64,000 nt of DNA, taken from assembly GCA_026707735.1 (NCBI GenBank), contig JAPOWH010000027.1, positions 1 through 64,000 of the forward strand. Reading direction: 5' to 3'. The position numbers and the translations under genes are program-made. Below the pieces are notes generated by a model, which was not told the DNA's origin, ran no database searches, and was given only the letters and a program-made list of their open reading frames with translations. Positions 8,875-19,313 of this stretch are shown here, piece by piece. Position 1 is the stretch's first letter; each line of letters begins with the position of its first letter. Source of the stretch: Gammaproteobacteria bacterium (GTDB lineage Bacteria > Pseudomonadota > Gammaproteobacteria > Pseudomonadales > Azotimanducaceae).

Positions 8875-9879
8875 ATGAAATCAATGGAAATTCGATTGCG
8901 CAAACGGCCAGTTGGCATGCCCGAAGTCGACGACTTTGAAATCGTGGAGGTCGAAACTCCCGAACCAAATGCGTCGGGAGAAGTGCTTATTCGAAACGTC
9001 AGCTTGACTGTTGACCCCTACATGCGCGGCCGCATGATTGACCGTCAGTCCTACGTACCGGGGTTTCAATTGAACGAAACCCTCACTGGTGGTGCGATTG
9101 GCAAAGTGGTCGCATCTTCGCATTCGGAGTTTCAGGTCGGCGACTACGTTGAGAGCCACCTAGGTTGGCGAGAAGCATTTGTGTCCACGGGTCGTGGCCT
9201 TCGCAAACTTGGAAGCCTGAACGCACCCCCTTCAGCATATCTTGGCGTGCTGGGAATGCCCGGAATGACGGCTTACGTTGGATTGCTTGAAGTTGGCAAG
9301 CTTAGGGAAGGGGAATTCGTGTTCGTATCCGGCGCTGCGGGGGCTGTTGGAAGTGCCGTCGGACAAATCGCGAAAATCAAGAACTGCACCGCAGTCGGAT
9401 CCGCTGGCAGTTCGGAAAAAGTCAGACACTTGACTGAAGACTTGGGCTTTGACCACGCATTCGACTACCACGACGGTCATTTGGAACGTCAAATACTCGC
9501 GGGTGCGCCACAAGGCATTGACGTGTATTTTGACAATGTTGGAGGCGACCATCTACAAGCTGCGTTGAATTGCATGAGGCCTAATGGTCGTCTGCCTCTT
9601 TGCGGCGCGATATCTCAATACAACGCGACAGCGCCTGTTCCTGGCCCAAACAATCTCGCAATTGCTATCGGCTCACAACTGACATTGCAGGGTTTCATTG
9701 TGTCCAACTACAACCACCTCCGTGACGACTTCATGCGAGACATGACCGACTGGGTGGTTAGCGGACGCTTGAAGTATCGAGAAACAGTTTTCAATGGAAT
9801 CGAAAACATGCCTAAGGCATTCATCGGACTGTTTACTGGTGAAAACACTGGAAAAATGATCGTCAACTTGACCGATTGA
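8875..9879 (+). CDS. NADP-dependent medium-chain oxidoreductase (CurA/PTGR-like)
   Basis: A 334-residue zinc-independent medium-chain dehydrogenase/reductase of the leukotriene B4 12-hydroxydehydrogenase / YncB (CurA) group. Typical signatures are VDPYMRGRM near residue 47, the GMPGMTAYVGLLEVG stretch near 125, and the Rossmann nucleotide loop VSGAAGAVGSAVGQIA near 155. These enzymes reduce the double bond of alpha,beta-unsaturated ketones or aldehydes with NADPH. A clear AAGGAAA ribosome site precedes the ATG. It may help remove reactive carbonyls, as the GST/VOC pair near the left end may, though it is not in the same operon. Confidence 0.9.
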   Translation: MKSMEIRLRKRPVGMPEVDDFEIVEVETPEPNASGEVLIRNVSLTVDPYMRGRMIDRQSYVPGFQLNETLTGGAIGKVVASSHSEFQVGDYVESHLGWREAFVSTGRGLRKLGSLNAPPSAYLGVLGMPGMTAYVGLLEVGKLREGEFVFVSGAAGAVGSAVGQIAKIKNCTAVGSAGSSEKVRHLTEDLGFDHAFDYHDGHLERQILAGAPQGIDVYFDNVGGDHLQAALNCMRPNGRLPLCGAISQYNATAPVPGPNNLAIAIGSQLTLQGFIVSNYNHLRDDFMRDMTDWVVSGRLKYRETVFNGIENMPKAFIGLFTGENTGKMIVNLTD

Positions 9880-9968
9880 AGCGCAGCGGTCACAGCCCAC
9901 GACTATCTTGATCGCACCTCGAACGGGCAGACCCATCGAGAGACCCGAATTTCATTACCGACACACAC

Positions 9969-10382
9969 GTGGATACCGATACGCTGAAGGACAAATTGAG
10001 CGAAGTGCTTCAGCAAATGGCACAAAACTCTGCAGTAACCGATTCGTTGGTCGACAAGAATCGCTATCGTCTCTACATCTGCACTTTGTGGTCGAACTTG
10101 GTGCTTGAGCCAGAACAACTAGATCTTGAAGTCGCAGATTTGGAACAGGCATTCGAGGTCATAAACGACTTGGCGCAAGATGTTCTTGGCGAGAGTGATG
10201 CGATTAGAGCTTCGTTTAGATTTGTTTCAAGTTCCGCTGGGGAACGTGAGATGAGTCGCTCCAAGATTTCGCGCAATCACCGTGACTTGCTGGCATATTT
10301 CTCGTCAATGATTCTTGATCCCGAAGGTCACAAGCAGAGGATGAGTCAAATACGTAGCGAAAATCCTTGGCTGCGTCGTTAA
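9969..10382 (+). CDS. Hypothetical 137-residue protein
   Basis: A soluble, mostly helical protein without signal peptide or recognised motif. It is rich in acidic residues and leucine in its first 80 positions and ends in a basic tail (NPWLRR). The start is taken as GTG at 9969, with no clear ribosome site. It follows the MDR gene by 89 bp on the same strand and converges with yjbQ. The coding call rests on frame length, composition and lack of a competing frame. Function is unknown. Confidence 0.55.
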   Translation: MDTDTLKDKLSEVLQQMAQNSAVTDSLVDKNRYRLYICTLWSNLVLEPEQLDLEVADLEQAFEVINDLAQDVLGESDAIRASFRFVSSSAGEREMSRSKISRNHRDLLAYFSSMILDPEGHKQRMSQIRSENPWLRR

Positions 10383-10486
10383 CGCGAAGCTACTTGCCCG
10401 CCTATTCGCAATGTGGATATCCAACACTCCACGTGGGCTCGGCACTCCTCGCTTGAGCGCCGTCTGAGAGGTTTCGTCGATTCATA

Positions 10487-10891
10487 TCAGTCTGCGACAT
10501 GGAGGATCAACTCTCGCCGCCTGGGATGCAGGCGATGCTCCCAAAGAAATATCCCTTGCCACACGCCAAGAGCTAGTTTTCCCGATTTTATCGGCACGCT
10601 TACGTGTGTAGCTGTGATTGCGCCTTTGATGTGGGCAGGCATATCGTCGGGTCCCTCGGCACTATGTTCATACTCGCTGGATTCTGGCGCCGCTCGATCA
10701 ATCCACACCTGGAGGTCGCGTAGTACCGCTGGGTCAGCGTTCTCTTGAATTACAAGACTGGCGGATGTATGACGAATGTAAATCGTTGCCAAACCCTCCT
10801 GGATGTCCAAGTTCGAGACCTTACTTGCAACAAGCTGCGTAATGTCATGTAAACCCTTTCCATTGGGTTGGCAGAAAAATGACGTAATCAC
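10487..10891 (-). CDS. yjbQ: YjbQ family protein (UPF0047)
   Basis: A 134-residue protein matching the YjbQ/UPF0047 family in full length. Conserved stretches are YIRHTSASLVIQENADP near residue 40 and a C-terminal ALGVWQGIFLWEHR, the family hallmark. E. coli YjbQ has weak thiamine-phosphate synthase activity and the true role of the family is unsettled. It starts with GTG at 10891, 27 bp after the TRAP large permease gene, so it may be the last gene of the TRAP operon; no functional link is known. It forms a homotrimer in solved structures of the family. Confidence 0.9.
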   Translation of the reverse strand: MITSFFCQPNGKGLHDITQLVASKVSNLDIQEGLATIYIRHTSASLVIQENADPAVLRDLQVWIDRAAPESSEYEHSAEGPDDMPAHIKGAITATHVSVPIKSGKLALGVWQGIFLWEHRLHPRRRELILHVAD

Positions 10892-10918
10892 GGAAATGCG
10901 GAGTCGCGGTGCAACGTA

Positions 10919-12196
10919 TCAGAGATATTGATACCACAAGGAAAGCTGAGGCACATAGGTGATCAGCACCAGCACAAGTAGCAACACCAACATGAAGGGC
11001 AAGGTTGCTGTATACAACTCCACTATGGGTTTGTTGAAGCGGTAGCTCGCAATGAACAGATTCATTCCGATTGGCGGCGTAAAGTAGCCAATCTGGAGAT
11101 TCGCTACGAAAATGATTCCTAGATGTACGGGATGGATTCCATACTTCACAGCAATCGGAAGCAGCAGGGGCACCATTATTACAGTGGCAGAGAATATGTC
11201 GAGCATGGCACCGAGCAAGAGCAGCAGCAGATTCAAGAGAATCAGGAAAATGATCGGATTGCTGATTTGAAGGTTTATGAACTCAAAAACCTGCTGGGGA
11301 ATCTCCGCTTGAACGAAATAGTTGGTCAGTGCTAAAGCCCCTCCCAGGATGAGAATGATGCTACCCACCATGACCATCGATTCACGTATGACAGTGGGGA
11401 GTCGCTTCAACGAAACTTCACGATAGACGAAGACTTCCACCACTAGGGCATAAAGCGCGGTCATGGCCGCAGCCTCGGATATGGCAAAGTAGCCCGAATA
11501 GATGCCGCCCAGAATTACAAAGGGCAATGGAAGTTCCCAACCACTTGCTTTGACTGCCTTCCATACCCTTCCTAGATCGAAGGGAGTCAAAGGCAGGTGT
11601 CGATGTCGCACCGCCGCCCAAACCGAAAGCGCAACGACCATAAGAAGAGCTGGTACCAAGCCGGCGAGGAACAGCTCCTGAATCGAGAAACTCTGCCCGA
11701 CGTTTAGCTGTTGCGCAATGACACCATAGAGGATCAGGGGTACGCTAGGCACGATTAAAAGCCCCAGGCTTCCTGAGCTCGTAACGAGTCCCAGACTATA
11801 CCGTTCCGTATATCCCGATCGAATGAGCATCGGAAGCAGCAAGGCTCCCAGAGCGACGATGGTTACTCCGGATGCACCAGTGAGCGCAGTGAAAAACGCA
11901 CATGCGACGAAGCCGACGATTGCGAGACCACCCGGCATCCAACCGACAAGCGCATTGACAAGTTCCATCAGACGTTGAGAGGTCTTGGCTTCCGCAAGTA
12001 TGTAGCCAGCAAAAGTAAACAGCGGCAAAGCAACCAGCAGCGGAGTGTCAGCAATCCGATCCATCTCAATAGCGACATTGACCAAGTCGGTGCCCGTCGC
12101 CAAGAATCCAAGTACCGCTCCGCCAAGTATCACCACAAACAATGGCGCCCCGCAGAGAGCCATGACGATGAGAGCACCGACCCCTAGGAAGATCAT
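10919..12196 (-). CDS. TRAP transporter large permease (DctM-type)
   Basis: The 12-helix membrane subunit of a tripartite ATP-independent periplasmic transporter, which imports organic acids with sodium. The 425-residue protein is hydrophobic throughout, begins MIFLGVGALIVMALCGAPLF, and contains the TRAP motifs ALTGASGVTIVALGALLLP and LQIGYFTPPIGMNLF. The frame is open to 12280, but the ATG at 12196 forms an ATGA overlap with the small permease stop and is the natural start. The substrate is not predictable; the neighbours are the small permease, the binding protein and a TatT lipoprotein upstream, and yjbQ downstream. Confidence 0.95.
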   Translation of the reverse strand: MIFLGVGALIVMALCGAPLFVVILGGAVLGFLATGTDLVNVAIEMDRIADTPLLVALPLFTFAGYILAEAKTSQRLMELVNALVGWMPGGLAIVGFVACAFFTALTGASGVTIVALGALLLPMLIRSGYTERYSLGLVTSSGSLGLLIVPSVPLILYGVIAQQLNVGQSFSIQELFLAGLVPALLMVVALSVWAAVRHRHLPLTPFDLGRVWKAVKASGWELPLPFVILGGIYSGYFAISEAAAMTALYALVVEVFVYREVSLKRLPTVIRESMVMVGSIILILGGALALTNYFVQAEIPQQVFEFINLQISNPIIFLILLNLLLLLLGAMLDIFSATVIMVPLLLPIAVKYGIHPVHLGIIFVANLQIGYFTPPIGMNLFIASYRFNKPIVELYTATLPFMLVLLLVLVLITYVPQLSLWYQYL

Positions 12197-12660
12197 TTGG
12201 TCTGACGCACAAATGCTTGGATAGCGAATCGAATTCCCATGGCGAAACCGGCGAAGGGAATGATGGACACAAGAATCCAAGAAGGTACGACACCGATCCC
12301 CGAGTAGCCGTCCTCAAACTCCCATCGGACCAACTTAAGCGAAAAATATGCCACGAGTAAGCACACGAGGCTGGCGGAAACGCATGCGACAAAATTAAGT
12401 GCCGGCATCCAACGTTCAGGCACAAATCTCTCCGCTATGTCGATTCGAATGTGTGAACGTTGCCCTATGGCAGCCAATCCGCCGATCATTGTGATCCACA
12501 GGACTGCCTCGCGCGTTAGCTCCTCACCCCAAATGAAGCCTGTACCAAGGAAATTGCGCATGACAGTCTGTGCACATGCGACAAGGAGCATTGCGGCGAA
12601 GAGAACTACCAGAGAGCCTGTTTCAAGCCAACGTAGGTAGCGGAGAATTCTAGTTAGCAT
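12193..12660 (-). CDS. TRAP transporter small permease (DctQ-type)
   Basis: A 155-residue inner-membrane protein with four predicted helices and the family signature NFLGTGFIWGEELTREAVLWITMIGG (here split: NFLGTGFIWGEE, then LTREAVLWITMIGG), near residues 38-63. It pairs with the DctM-type subunit. The frame extends to 12753, but the ATG at 12660 begins right before the first helix and overlaps the binding-protein gene by 11 bp, so it is preferred. Overlaps on both sides indicate translational coupling through the operon. Confidence 0.92.
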   Translation of the reverse strand: MLTRILRYLRWLETGSLVVLFAAMLLVACAQTVMRNFLGTGFIWGEELTREAVLWITMIGGLAAIGQRSHIRIDIAERFVPERWMPALNFVACVSASLVCLLVAYFSLKLVRWEFEDGYSGIGVVPSWILVSIIPFAGFAMGIRFAIQAFVRQTK

Positions 12661-13681
12661 TCTCCGTTCGTGATCTATTGAGCGACCGTGAGAACCGATC
12701 GTAAACACTTTGGCTGACCAAGCCCCTATCGATCCATTCCTCGACCGCCCCATCGGCGTTTCGCTGCCACTCAGCCAGAGCTTCCTTGTCCGGCTTCAGC
12801 AACTCGATTCCTTGATCCAACATCACTTCGATCGCAGATTCGTGGTCTTGCTTGCCTCTTTCTTCGGCATTCGCGATGGCCTGATCCATGAATTTGCGAA
12901 CAATCTCTTGGTCATCCGCTTCGATTCTCCTAAATGATCGCTGGTCCAGTACATAGACAGAGAAAACGTAAAGGAATGGGACATCAAGCATGTATTTGAT
13001 TTGTGTATGCCATTGCAACGTGATTGCAGCGACAGGGGGAGAAGCCACGGTATCTATCAACCCAGTCTGCAAACCCGTCATTACATCCACAATCGTCAGA
13101 GGTATGGGACTGACTCCGAAAGCCTTGAGCATGAGCTCTGTGCTTGGATCGTCCTTTGGCACCCAAATCTTCAATCGTCGTGTTTCCTCCACCGTGGTAG
13201 CGCTCTTGGATCCCATTGCATAGGCAAGTCCGATTCCAACAAACCCAAAAGACACGTAGCCCGCCTCTTCAAGTTCAGAACGCAACACTGGATCCAGATC
13301 ACTTCGCACCGCTGTTACTTCGCTGACATTCTTGAACTGCAAAGGAAGGTTGTATACGTTTAGATTGGGTACATCGGAGGTAAACACACTGGTCTGCAGA
13401 ATGGCACCTTGCAGCTGACGAGCTCTGATCTTTCGTTTGACCGCAAAGTCGTCACCCATTACGCCACCCGAATAAAACTTGAACTCGACTCGACCATCGG
13501 TTGCCTCCTCGATCGCCGCTGCAGCCTTGCGAAGCTCAACCATGAGCGCGGATCCTTCCGGAGAGATTGTTGCAACCTTGAGAGTCGTGGCTGCACTTGC
13601 ACCAGATGCAAACAAACATGCGACAAGGCACACCAGAAAAACTCGACCAATGGGGTTGAAGGAATGACTAGAAGAATTCAT
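12650..13681 (-). CDS. TRAP transporter substrate-binding protein (DctP-type)
   Basis: A 343-residue periplasmic solute-binding protein. A Sec signal peptide ends near LFASGASA, followed by the mature start ATTLKVATISPEGS. The central helix-linked two-lobe fold of the DctP/TAXI class is suggested by RRLKIWVPKDDPSTELMLKAFG, where the conserved RRLKIWVP segment carries the arginine that holds the carboxylate in this family. The ATG at 13681 was chosen because the signal peptide starts there; it overlaps the TatT-like gene by 14 bp. The ligand is unknown; association with TatT suggests it might be hydrophobic, by analogy with Treponema TatP(T). Confidence 0.92.
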   Translation of the reverse strand: MNSSSHSFNPIGRVFLVCLVACLFASGASAATTLKVATISPEGSALMVELRKAAAAIEEATDGRVEFKFYSGGVMGDDFAVKRKIRARQLQGAILQTSVFTSDVPNLNVYNLPLQFKNVSEVTAVRSDLDPVLRSELEEAGYVSFGFVGIGLAYAMGSKSATTVEETRRLKIWVPKDDPSTELMLKAFGVSPIPLTIVDVMTGLQTGLIDTVASPPVAAITLQWHTQIKYMLDVPFLYVFSVYVLDQRSFRRIEADDQEIVRKFMDQAIANAEERGKQDHESAIEVMLDQGIELLKPDKEALAEWQRNADGAVEEWIDRGLVSQSVYDRFSRSLNRSRTENAN

Positions 13682-14531
13682 CGGCCTCTGCCAGCAGTTC
13701 AGATGCAATCTCTTGAGCCACAGAATTTTGAAGGGTATATCCATCTACATGGGGATCAGCGACTAGCACTTCTCTCAACAACGAATCGTGAAGTTCACGA
13801 TTAAGAGTCATGCGGGCATAGTTCTGCGCATACAGCACTTTCGCGTAGAGGTTGCGGTCCTTGCTAATAGCGATTGCCTTTTCAAAATGCCTTTTCGCCA
13901 CTTCGGGCCGCCCTCCAAGCGAAGGCGGTAGCAGCGACTCAAACACTCCCATATACATATGGGGAGCCCCAAACTCATAGGTTTCGTCGAGTTCCAACAG
14001 ACGCTCGATGAGCAATTTGACCTTTGCCAACTGCGCGACTGCATGCAAATCGTCGGCGTGGGCTTGCAACCAACTTGCCCATGCGCTAGCAAGTCCATAA
14101 AGAGCGGGTACGTCGCCGACATGTAGATTTCCCACTTTCGCAGTAGCCTGATCAAACGACATGGCTTCAATTTCGCAGAGCGCTTTTACCTCGATGCAAG
14201 AAGCCCTAAATGCCAACTCTCTTGCCTTTGCAGTAAGGGACTTTTGCTGCTTCAGGTCGTCGGCAAATGCCAACGCGTACGAACCATTGAGTTGGGCAGC
14301 GGCAAACATGAGGTCCGCATCAGTCTTATTGCCATGCAACAAAGCGTCAACACCGATCAGGTAAGCAGGCAATCCTTCCCTGATGGTGTGTAAGTCGTCG
14401 CTATTCAATATGGAATTGGTCAGGTTCTTGGTAAATCCATCCGCAACTGAGGAAACAAAAGCTTGGCAACCGCCAATGAAGGCGAACGCGATCGCTACAA
14501 GACCACTTTTGACAAGACTAGAAGGACTCAT
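13668..14531 (-). CDS. TatT-type TRAP-associated lipoprotein
   Basis: A 287-residue lipoprotein: the leader ends in the lipobox IGGC (C22). The remainder is helical with degenerate TPR-like repeats, matching the TRAP transporter TatT component family typified by Treponema pallidum Tp0956, which trimerises and binds the TRAP binding protein TatP. It is the first gene of the TRAP operon, 14 bp overlapping the binding protein. A TTG codon at 14543 is an alternative start, but the ATG at 14531 fits the leader better. It probably sits in the periplasm anchored to a membrane and hands ligand to the binding protein. A consensus-like promoter lies about 100 bp upstream. Confidence 0.85.
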   Translation of the reverse strand: MSPSSLVKSGLVAIAFAFIGGCQAFVSSVADGFTKNLTNSILNSDDLHTIREGLPAYLIGVDALLHGNKTDADLMFAAAQLNGSYALAFADDLKQQKSLTAKARELAFRASCIEVKALCEIEAMSFDQATAKVGNLHVGDVPALYGLASAWASWLQAHADDLHAVAQLAKVKLLIERLLELDETYEFGAPHMYMGVFESLLPPSLGGRPEVAKRHFEKAIAISKDRNLYAKVLYAQNYARMTLNRELHDSLLREVLVADPHVDGYTLQNSVAQEIASELLAEADEFF

Positions 14532-14856
14532 ATGATGGAGCAAACCGATCCACGCAGCCTAAAACAGTGACCAATATAATCAAGGAGAATTCCGCATGAG
14601 AACAGCCTTAATACGTGGCATTCCATGCAATTCATACATTATAACATTGTTAAACTACTCATTCAAACGCCTTCCCAGTATCGTCGTGCGCTTGCGCTGG
14701 ATCTCAAGAGTACCCAAAAAGGTTTCTAAAAGCAGCGTTGACTCGTAAATCAAGCGGTTTGTCGCATGGCAATACAATAGAATCGTCTTCTCCCAATGAG
14801 CACTAGCGCCTTTGCACACTTGGCGTACAGTGCTTCCCTCTTCACAAGCGACCATC
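14532..14856. other. Divergent intergenic region
   Basis: A 325-bp region between the TRAP operon and the DUF5916 gene. It holds the minus-strand promoter described separately. A plus-strand TATAAT at 14575-14580 lacks a matching -35 hexamer. A 50-codon plus-strand frame at 14596-14748 has an AAGGAG site but no recognisable product. Nothing else is seen. Confidence 0.5.
14638..14666 (-). promoter_or_regulatory. Sigma70-type promoter of the TRAP operon
   Basis: Read on the minus strand, TTGAAT (14666-14661) and a perfect TATAAT (14643-14638) are separated by 17 bp. Transcription would start near 14631, giving a leader of about 100 nt before the TatT-like start at 14531. No operator was recognised. 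Confidence 0.65.
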
Positions 14857-16980
14857 ATGCGATCTAGATTCCTTTCTGTTGTGTTTGCGACTAACGTCGC
14901 GGTCTTGGGATACGTTCTAGAAGCATCCGAATCAGAAGTGAGGCACATAGCTACAGAACTCTCTGCGTCGCCAACGCTTGATGGGAAGGTGTTGGGCGAT
15001 GCAGTATGGGAATCCGTCTCCCCTATCTCCAATTTCGTTCAGCTACGGCCAGACAACGGTTCTCCAGCTACTCGACAGACTGAAGTGCTTATAGGCTTTA
15101 CGGACACTGCACTGCACATTGCATTCGTGTGTTACGAGGACGACATTGACAACATTGTTGTATCCCCAGATGGCGGCAAATCCGATTCGGTCGCTGTCGT
15201 ACTTGACACTTTCGGCAACGGTCGGACAGGATTTATGTTTAGCACGAATCCAATCGGCGCCGTCTGGGATGGTGCAATCTCCGGAGGCGATGTGGGTTGG
15301 AACTGGTCTACTACTTGGGAGGTGAAATCGCTCCGCACTCCGTTTGGATGGAGCGCGGAAATGAACATTCCCTTCCGGTCGCTACGGTACGGGCGTGGTG
15401 AGATTCAGTCGTGGCGAGCGAATTTCGCAAGAGTGACGCGTATCAACAATGAAGTGTCCTATTGGTCTTATGTACCACCTCAATTCTCAATGTATCGTCT
15501 CACGCTCGCAGGACACATTGAGTCCATTCGCGTGCCGCCCATCCCTAGGAATCTGCTATTGACACCGTACGTCCGCACAGGTGGCGTCCAATCTGATCTC
15601 GAACACGACGAGAGAGAGTCTGACACCGGATTCGACATAAAGTATTCACTCACTCCCAGTCTGACCCTGGATGCGACGTACAACACGGATTTCGCCCAAG
15701 TGGAATCCGATCAGCTCCGTGTGAACCTAGGTCGTTACGGTCTCTACTTCCCGGAAACGAGACCGTTCTTCCTCGAGAACCTCTCTCTATTCACTGTTGG
15801 GGTTCCGTGGCAAACTCAGTTGTTTCACAGTCGCCGAATCGGGATTGCACCCGATGGCAAGCGGCTCCGCATCGATGGAGGAATTCGCCTTACCGGGAAA
15901 ATTGACCAGCAAACCAATCTGGGATTTCTACACATCCGGGCCGGTTCGACAGATCGTGTAGCCAGCAATGACTACACGGTGTTGCGCGTAAGTAAAGACT
16001 TGGCAAATAGGTCCTCCCTCGGCTTCTTGGGAACGAATAGACAAGACAATTCATCAAGTGGCCAGACCATTGGGCTCAATGCAGCATTTGGAATTGGCAA
16101 CTTGACAGATGTATTCGCGTTCGTCGCAAAGACCGAAAGCGACGCATACTCTTCAGACCAATACGCGTTCAATGTCTACGCTCGCCATAGCTCTCCAACG
16201 TGGAAGTACGACATGTGGGTCCACGAAGTTGGCGCAGGATTCAATCCAGAAGTCGGATTCGTCTCCCATTCGAACATGCGATCGATGGGTGGAACGATTC
16301 ATTACACCCACAAAATCGAGGATTTCGCGGGGTTAAAGGAGTGGAATCAGTACTACACGATAAACGTGACCCGCAATTTGGACGGCTATTTGGAGAACGG
16401 TCTTCTACATCTTGAGCTTTGGCCAGTCTGGGATAACGGAGCCGATGCATGGACGGCTATCGAATTCCAGCGCGAAGGAGTTCGACACCCCTTCAACATC
16501 ATAGGAACGACAATTCTGCCAGGAGACTACGACACAAAGCGTTTCATACTTGCGGGATCTCTGCCAAGCACAAATCGTTTTCGAGGCCAGTTGTTCCTAT
16601 CAAAAGGTGGCTTTTTCCACGGAAACATACTGAATGCAAGCGTTTCATTGAGCTATCAGAAGGATGAAGCACTCAATCTGGTAAGCGAGTACTCTCATAG
16701 GCGAATCAAGTTTCCAAGCGAGAGCGGAGACTCTACGGCTGACATAGGACGAATCGGTTTTGCATACTCACTCAGCGCCAAAAGTGGGTTTCACTTAATG
16801 CTGCAACACAATCGCATCGACAAGATTTGGGCGGCAAATGCAAGATATTCATGGAATAGAACAGCAAACTCCGGTCTATATGTCGTCTACACCTACTATA
16901 ACGACAAGTCCAACGTCGACGGGCAAAAGCATCAAGAAGTCGTACTCAAATACAGCCACACCTTTGCTCTGATCAAATGA
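14857..16980 (+). CDS. DUF5916 outer-membrane protein with CBM9-like N-terminus
   Basis: A 707-residue secreted protein. After a signal peptide, residues about 35-210 form a CBM9-like domain (LDGKVLGDAVWESVSP and later TALHIAFVCYEDD), and the rest is a DUF5916 beta-barrel-like region with many alternating aromatic and polar strands, ending in a strand with the penultimate aromatic pattern HTFALIK. The family is thought to lie in the outer membrane; its substrate is not known. The frame is open from a TTG at 14812, but the ATG at 14857 directly precedes the signal peptide. It diverges from the TRAP operon. A weak hairpin without a U-tract follows at 16983-17012. Confidence 0.85.
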   Translation: MRSRFLSVVFATNVAVLGYVLEASESEVRHIATELSASPTLDGKVLGDAVWESVSPISNFVQLRPDNGSPATRQTEVLIGFTDTALHIAFVCYEDDIDNIVVSPDGGKSDSVAVVLDTFGNGRTGFMFSTNPIGAVWDGAISGGDVGWNWSTTWEVKSLRTPFGWSAEMNIPFRSLRYGRGEIQSWRANFARVTRINNEVSYWSYVPPQFSMYRLTLAGHIESIRVPPIPRNLLLTPYVRTGGVQSDLEHDERESDTGFDIKYSLTPSLTLDATYNTDFAQVESDQLRVNLGRYGLYFPETRPFFLENLSLFTVGVPWQTQLFHSRRIGIAPDGKRLRIDGGIRLTGKIDQQTNLGFLHIRAGSTDRVASNDYTVLRVSKDLANRSSLGFLGTNRQDNSSSGQTIGLNAAFGIGNLTDVFAFVAKTESDAYSSDQYAFNVYARHSSPTWKYDMWVHEVGAGFNPEVGFVSHSNMRSMGGTIHYTHKIEDFAGLKEWNQYYTINVTRNLDGYLENGLLHLELWPVWDNGADAWTAIEFQREGVRHPFNIIGTTILPGDYDTKRFILAGSLPSTNRFRGQLFLSKGGFFHGNILNASVSLSYQKDEALNLVSEYSHRRIKFPSESGDSTADIGRIGFAYSLSAKSGFHLMLQHNRIDKIWAANARYSWNRTANSGLYVVYTYYNDKSNVDGQKHQEVVLKYSHTFALIK

Positions 16981-17147
16981 CAAGTCGCAAGCTGCTGATG
17001 CCGCTTGCAACTGGGTGCATATGGACTCGTGTGCGACTAGAGTTACCTTCACCGTCTTGGCAATCCGCGACTACAGCGAAGTGAGGGTCCGTGTTCGGTG
17101 CATTTGAAGCCCTTGTGCTCCAAATACAAGAAAAACGTTTTTTGCTC

Positions 17148-17175
17148 TTGAAAACCTAAAACTAAACCCTATCAT
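17148..17175 (+). promoter_or_regulatory. Sigma70-type promoter of groESL
   Basis: TTGAAA (17148-17153) and TATCAT (17170-17175) with a 16-bp spacer. The predicted start near 17182 lies just before the CIRCE element, the usual arrangement for HrcA-controlled operons. Confidence 0.7.
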
Positions 17176-17184
17176 ACACTCCGG

Positions 17185-17211
17185 TTAGCACTCTTGTATC
17201 GAGAGTGCTAA
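17185..17211 (+). promoter_or_regulatory. CIRCE element (HrcA operator)
   Basis: A perfect match to the CIRCE consensus: TTAGCACTC (17185-17193), a 9-bp spacer, then GAGTGCTAA (17203-17211). HrcA binds this inverted repeat and represses groESL in the absence of heat stress. It lies 34 bp upstream of the groES start. hrcA itself is not in the window. Confidence 0.97.
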
Positions 17212-17245
17212 CTTATGTTTCATGAGCATATCGGGAGACAAACAC

Positions 17246-17536
17246 ATGAATATTCGACCACTCCACGACCGCGTGGTTGTACGGCGTCTCGAGGAAGAGA
17301 CCATGTCGGCAGGCGGGATCGTATTGCCGGACACGGCTTCCGAAAAACCCAGTCAGGGAGAAGTACTGTCGGTTGGACCAGGAAAGGTTCTGGACAACGG
17401 CGACGTGCGCGCACCCGACGTCAAAGCCGGCGACAAGGTAATTTTCGGACAATACGGCGGCAATACCATCAAGCTTGATGGCGAGGAATTGCTGATCCTG
17501 TCGGAAAGTGAAATTTTCGGCGTCATTGAAGACTGA
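17246..17536 (+). CDS. groES: Co-chaperonin GroES
   Basis: The 96-residue heptameric lid of the GroEL chaperonin. It has the family start [14 protein letters not shown], the mobile-loop region [14 protein letters not shown] at about 18-31, and the C-terminal [14 protein letters not shown]. An in-frame ATG at 17222 would add eight residues, but GGGAG lies properly before the ATG at 17246 and the standard GroES N-terminus begins there. It is 18 bp upstream of groEL and under the CIRCE-controlled promoter. Confidence 0.98.
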   Translation: MNIRPLHDRVVVRRLEEETMSAGGIVLPDTASEKPSQGEVLSVGPGKVLDNGDVRAPDVKAGDKVIFGQYGGNTIKLDGEELLILSESEIFGVIED

Positions 17537-17545
17537 GATCAATAG

Positions 17546-19192
<1,647 letters not shown>

Positions 19193-19201
19193 ACAGATTC
19201 C

Positions 19202-19220
19202 CAACGGCCACTAGCCGTTG
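19202..19220 (+). other. Short hairpin after groEL
   Basis: A perfect 7-bp inverted repeat, CAACGGC and GCCGTTG, with a 5-nt loop just after the groEL stop. It lacks a T-run and precedes the stronger terminator; it may protect the mRNA end. Confidence 0.4.
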
Positions 19221-19234
19221 CTCAAGAAATAGAC

Positions 19235-19266
19235 AATGCGGCCCGCACACAGCGGGCCGCATTTTT
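19235..19266 (+). terminator. Rho-independent terminator of groESL
   Basis: A perfect 12-bp stem, AATGCGGCCCGC and GCGGGCCGCATT, with a 5-nt loop, running into five T residues. It lies 42 bp after the groEL stop and before the TonB receptor gene on the same strand, which therefore needs its own promoter. Confidence 0.95.
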
Positions 19267-19313
19267 CTATTATGGGACAGGCTTGGACACCCTACAAGGC
19301 GCATGCTTTTCAT

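Noticed and set aside
14596-14748. A 50-codon plus-strand frame with AAGGAG upstream
   Set aside because: The product is basic and unlike any known small protein, it lies in the promoter region of the divergent TRAP operon, and the nearby TATAAT has no -35 partner. Too weak to call a gene.
16983-17012. A 10-bp imperfect hairpin after the DUF5916 gene as a terminator
   Set aside because: One mismatch and no T-run; it may be chance.
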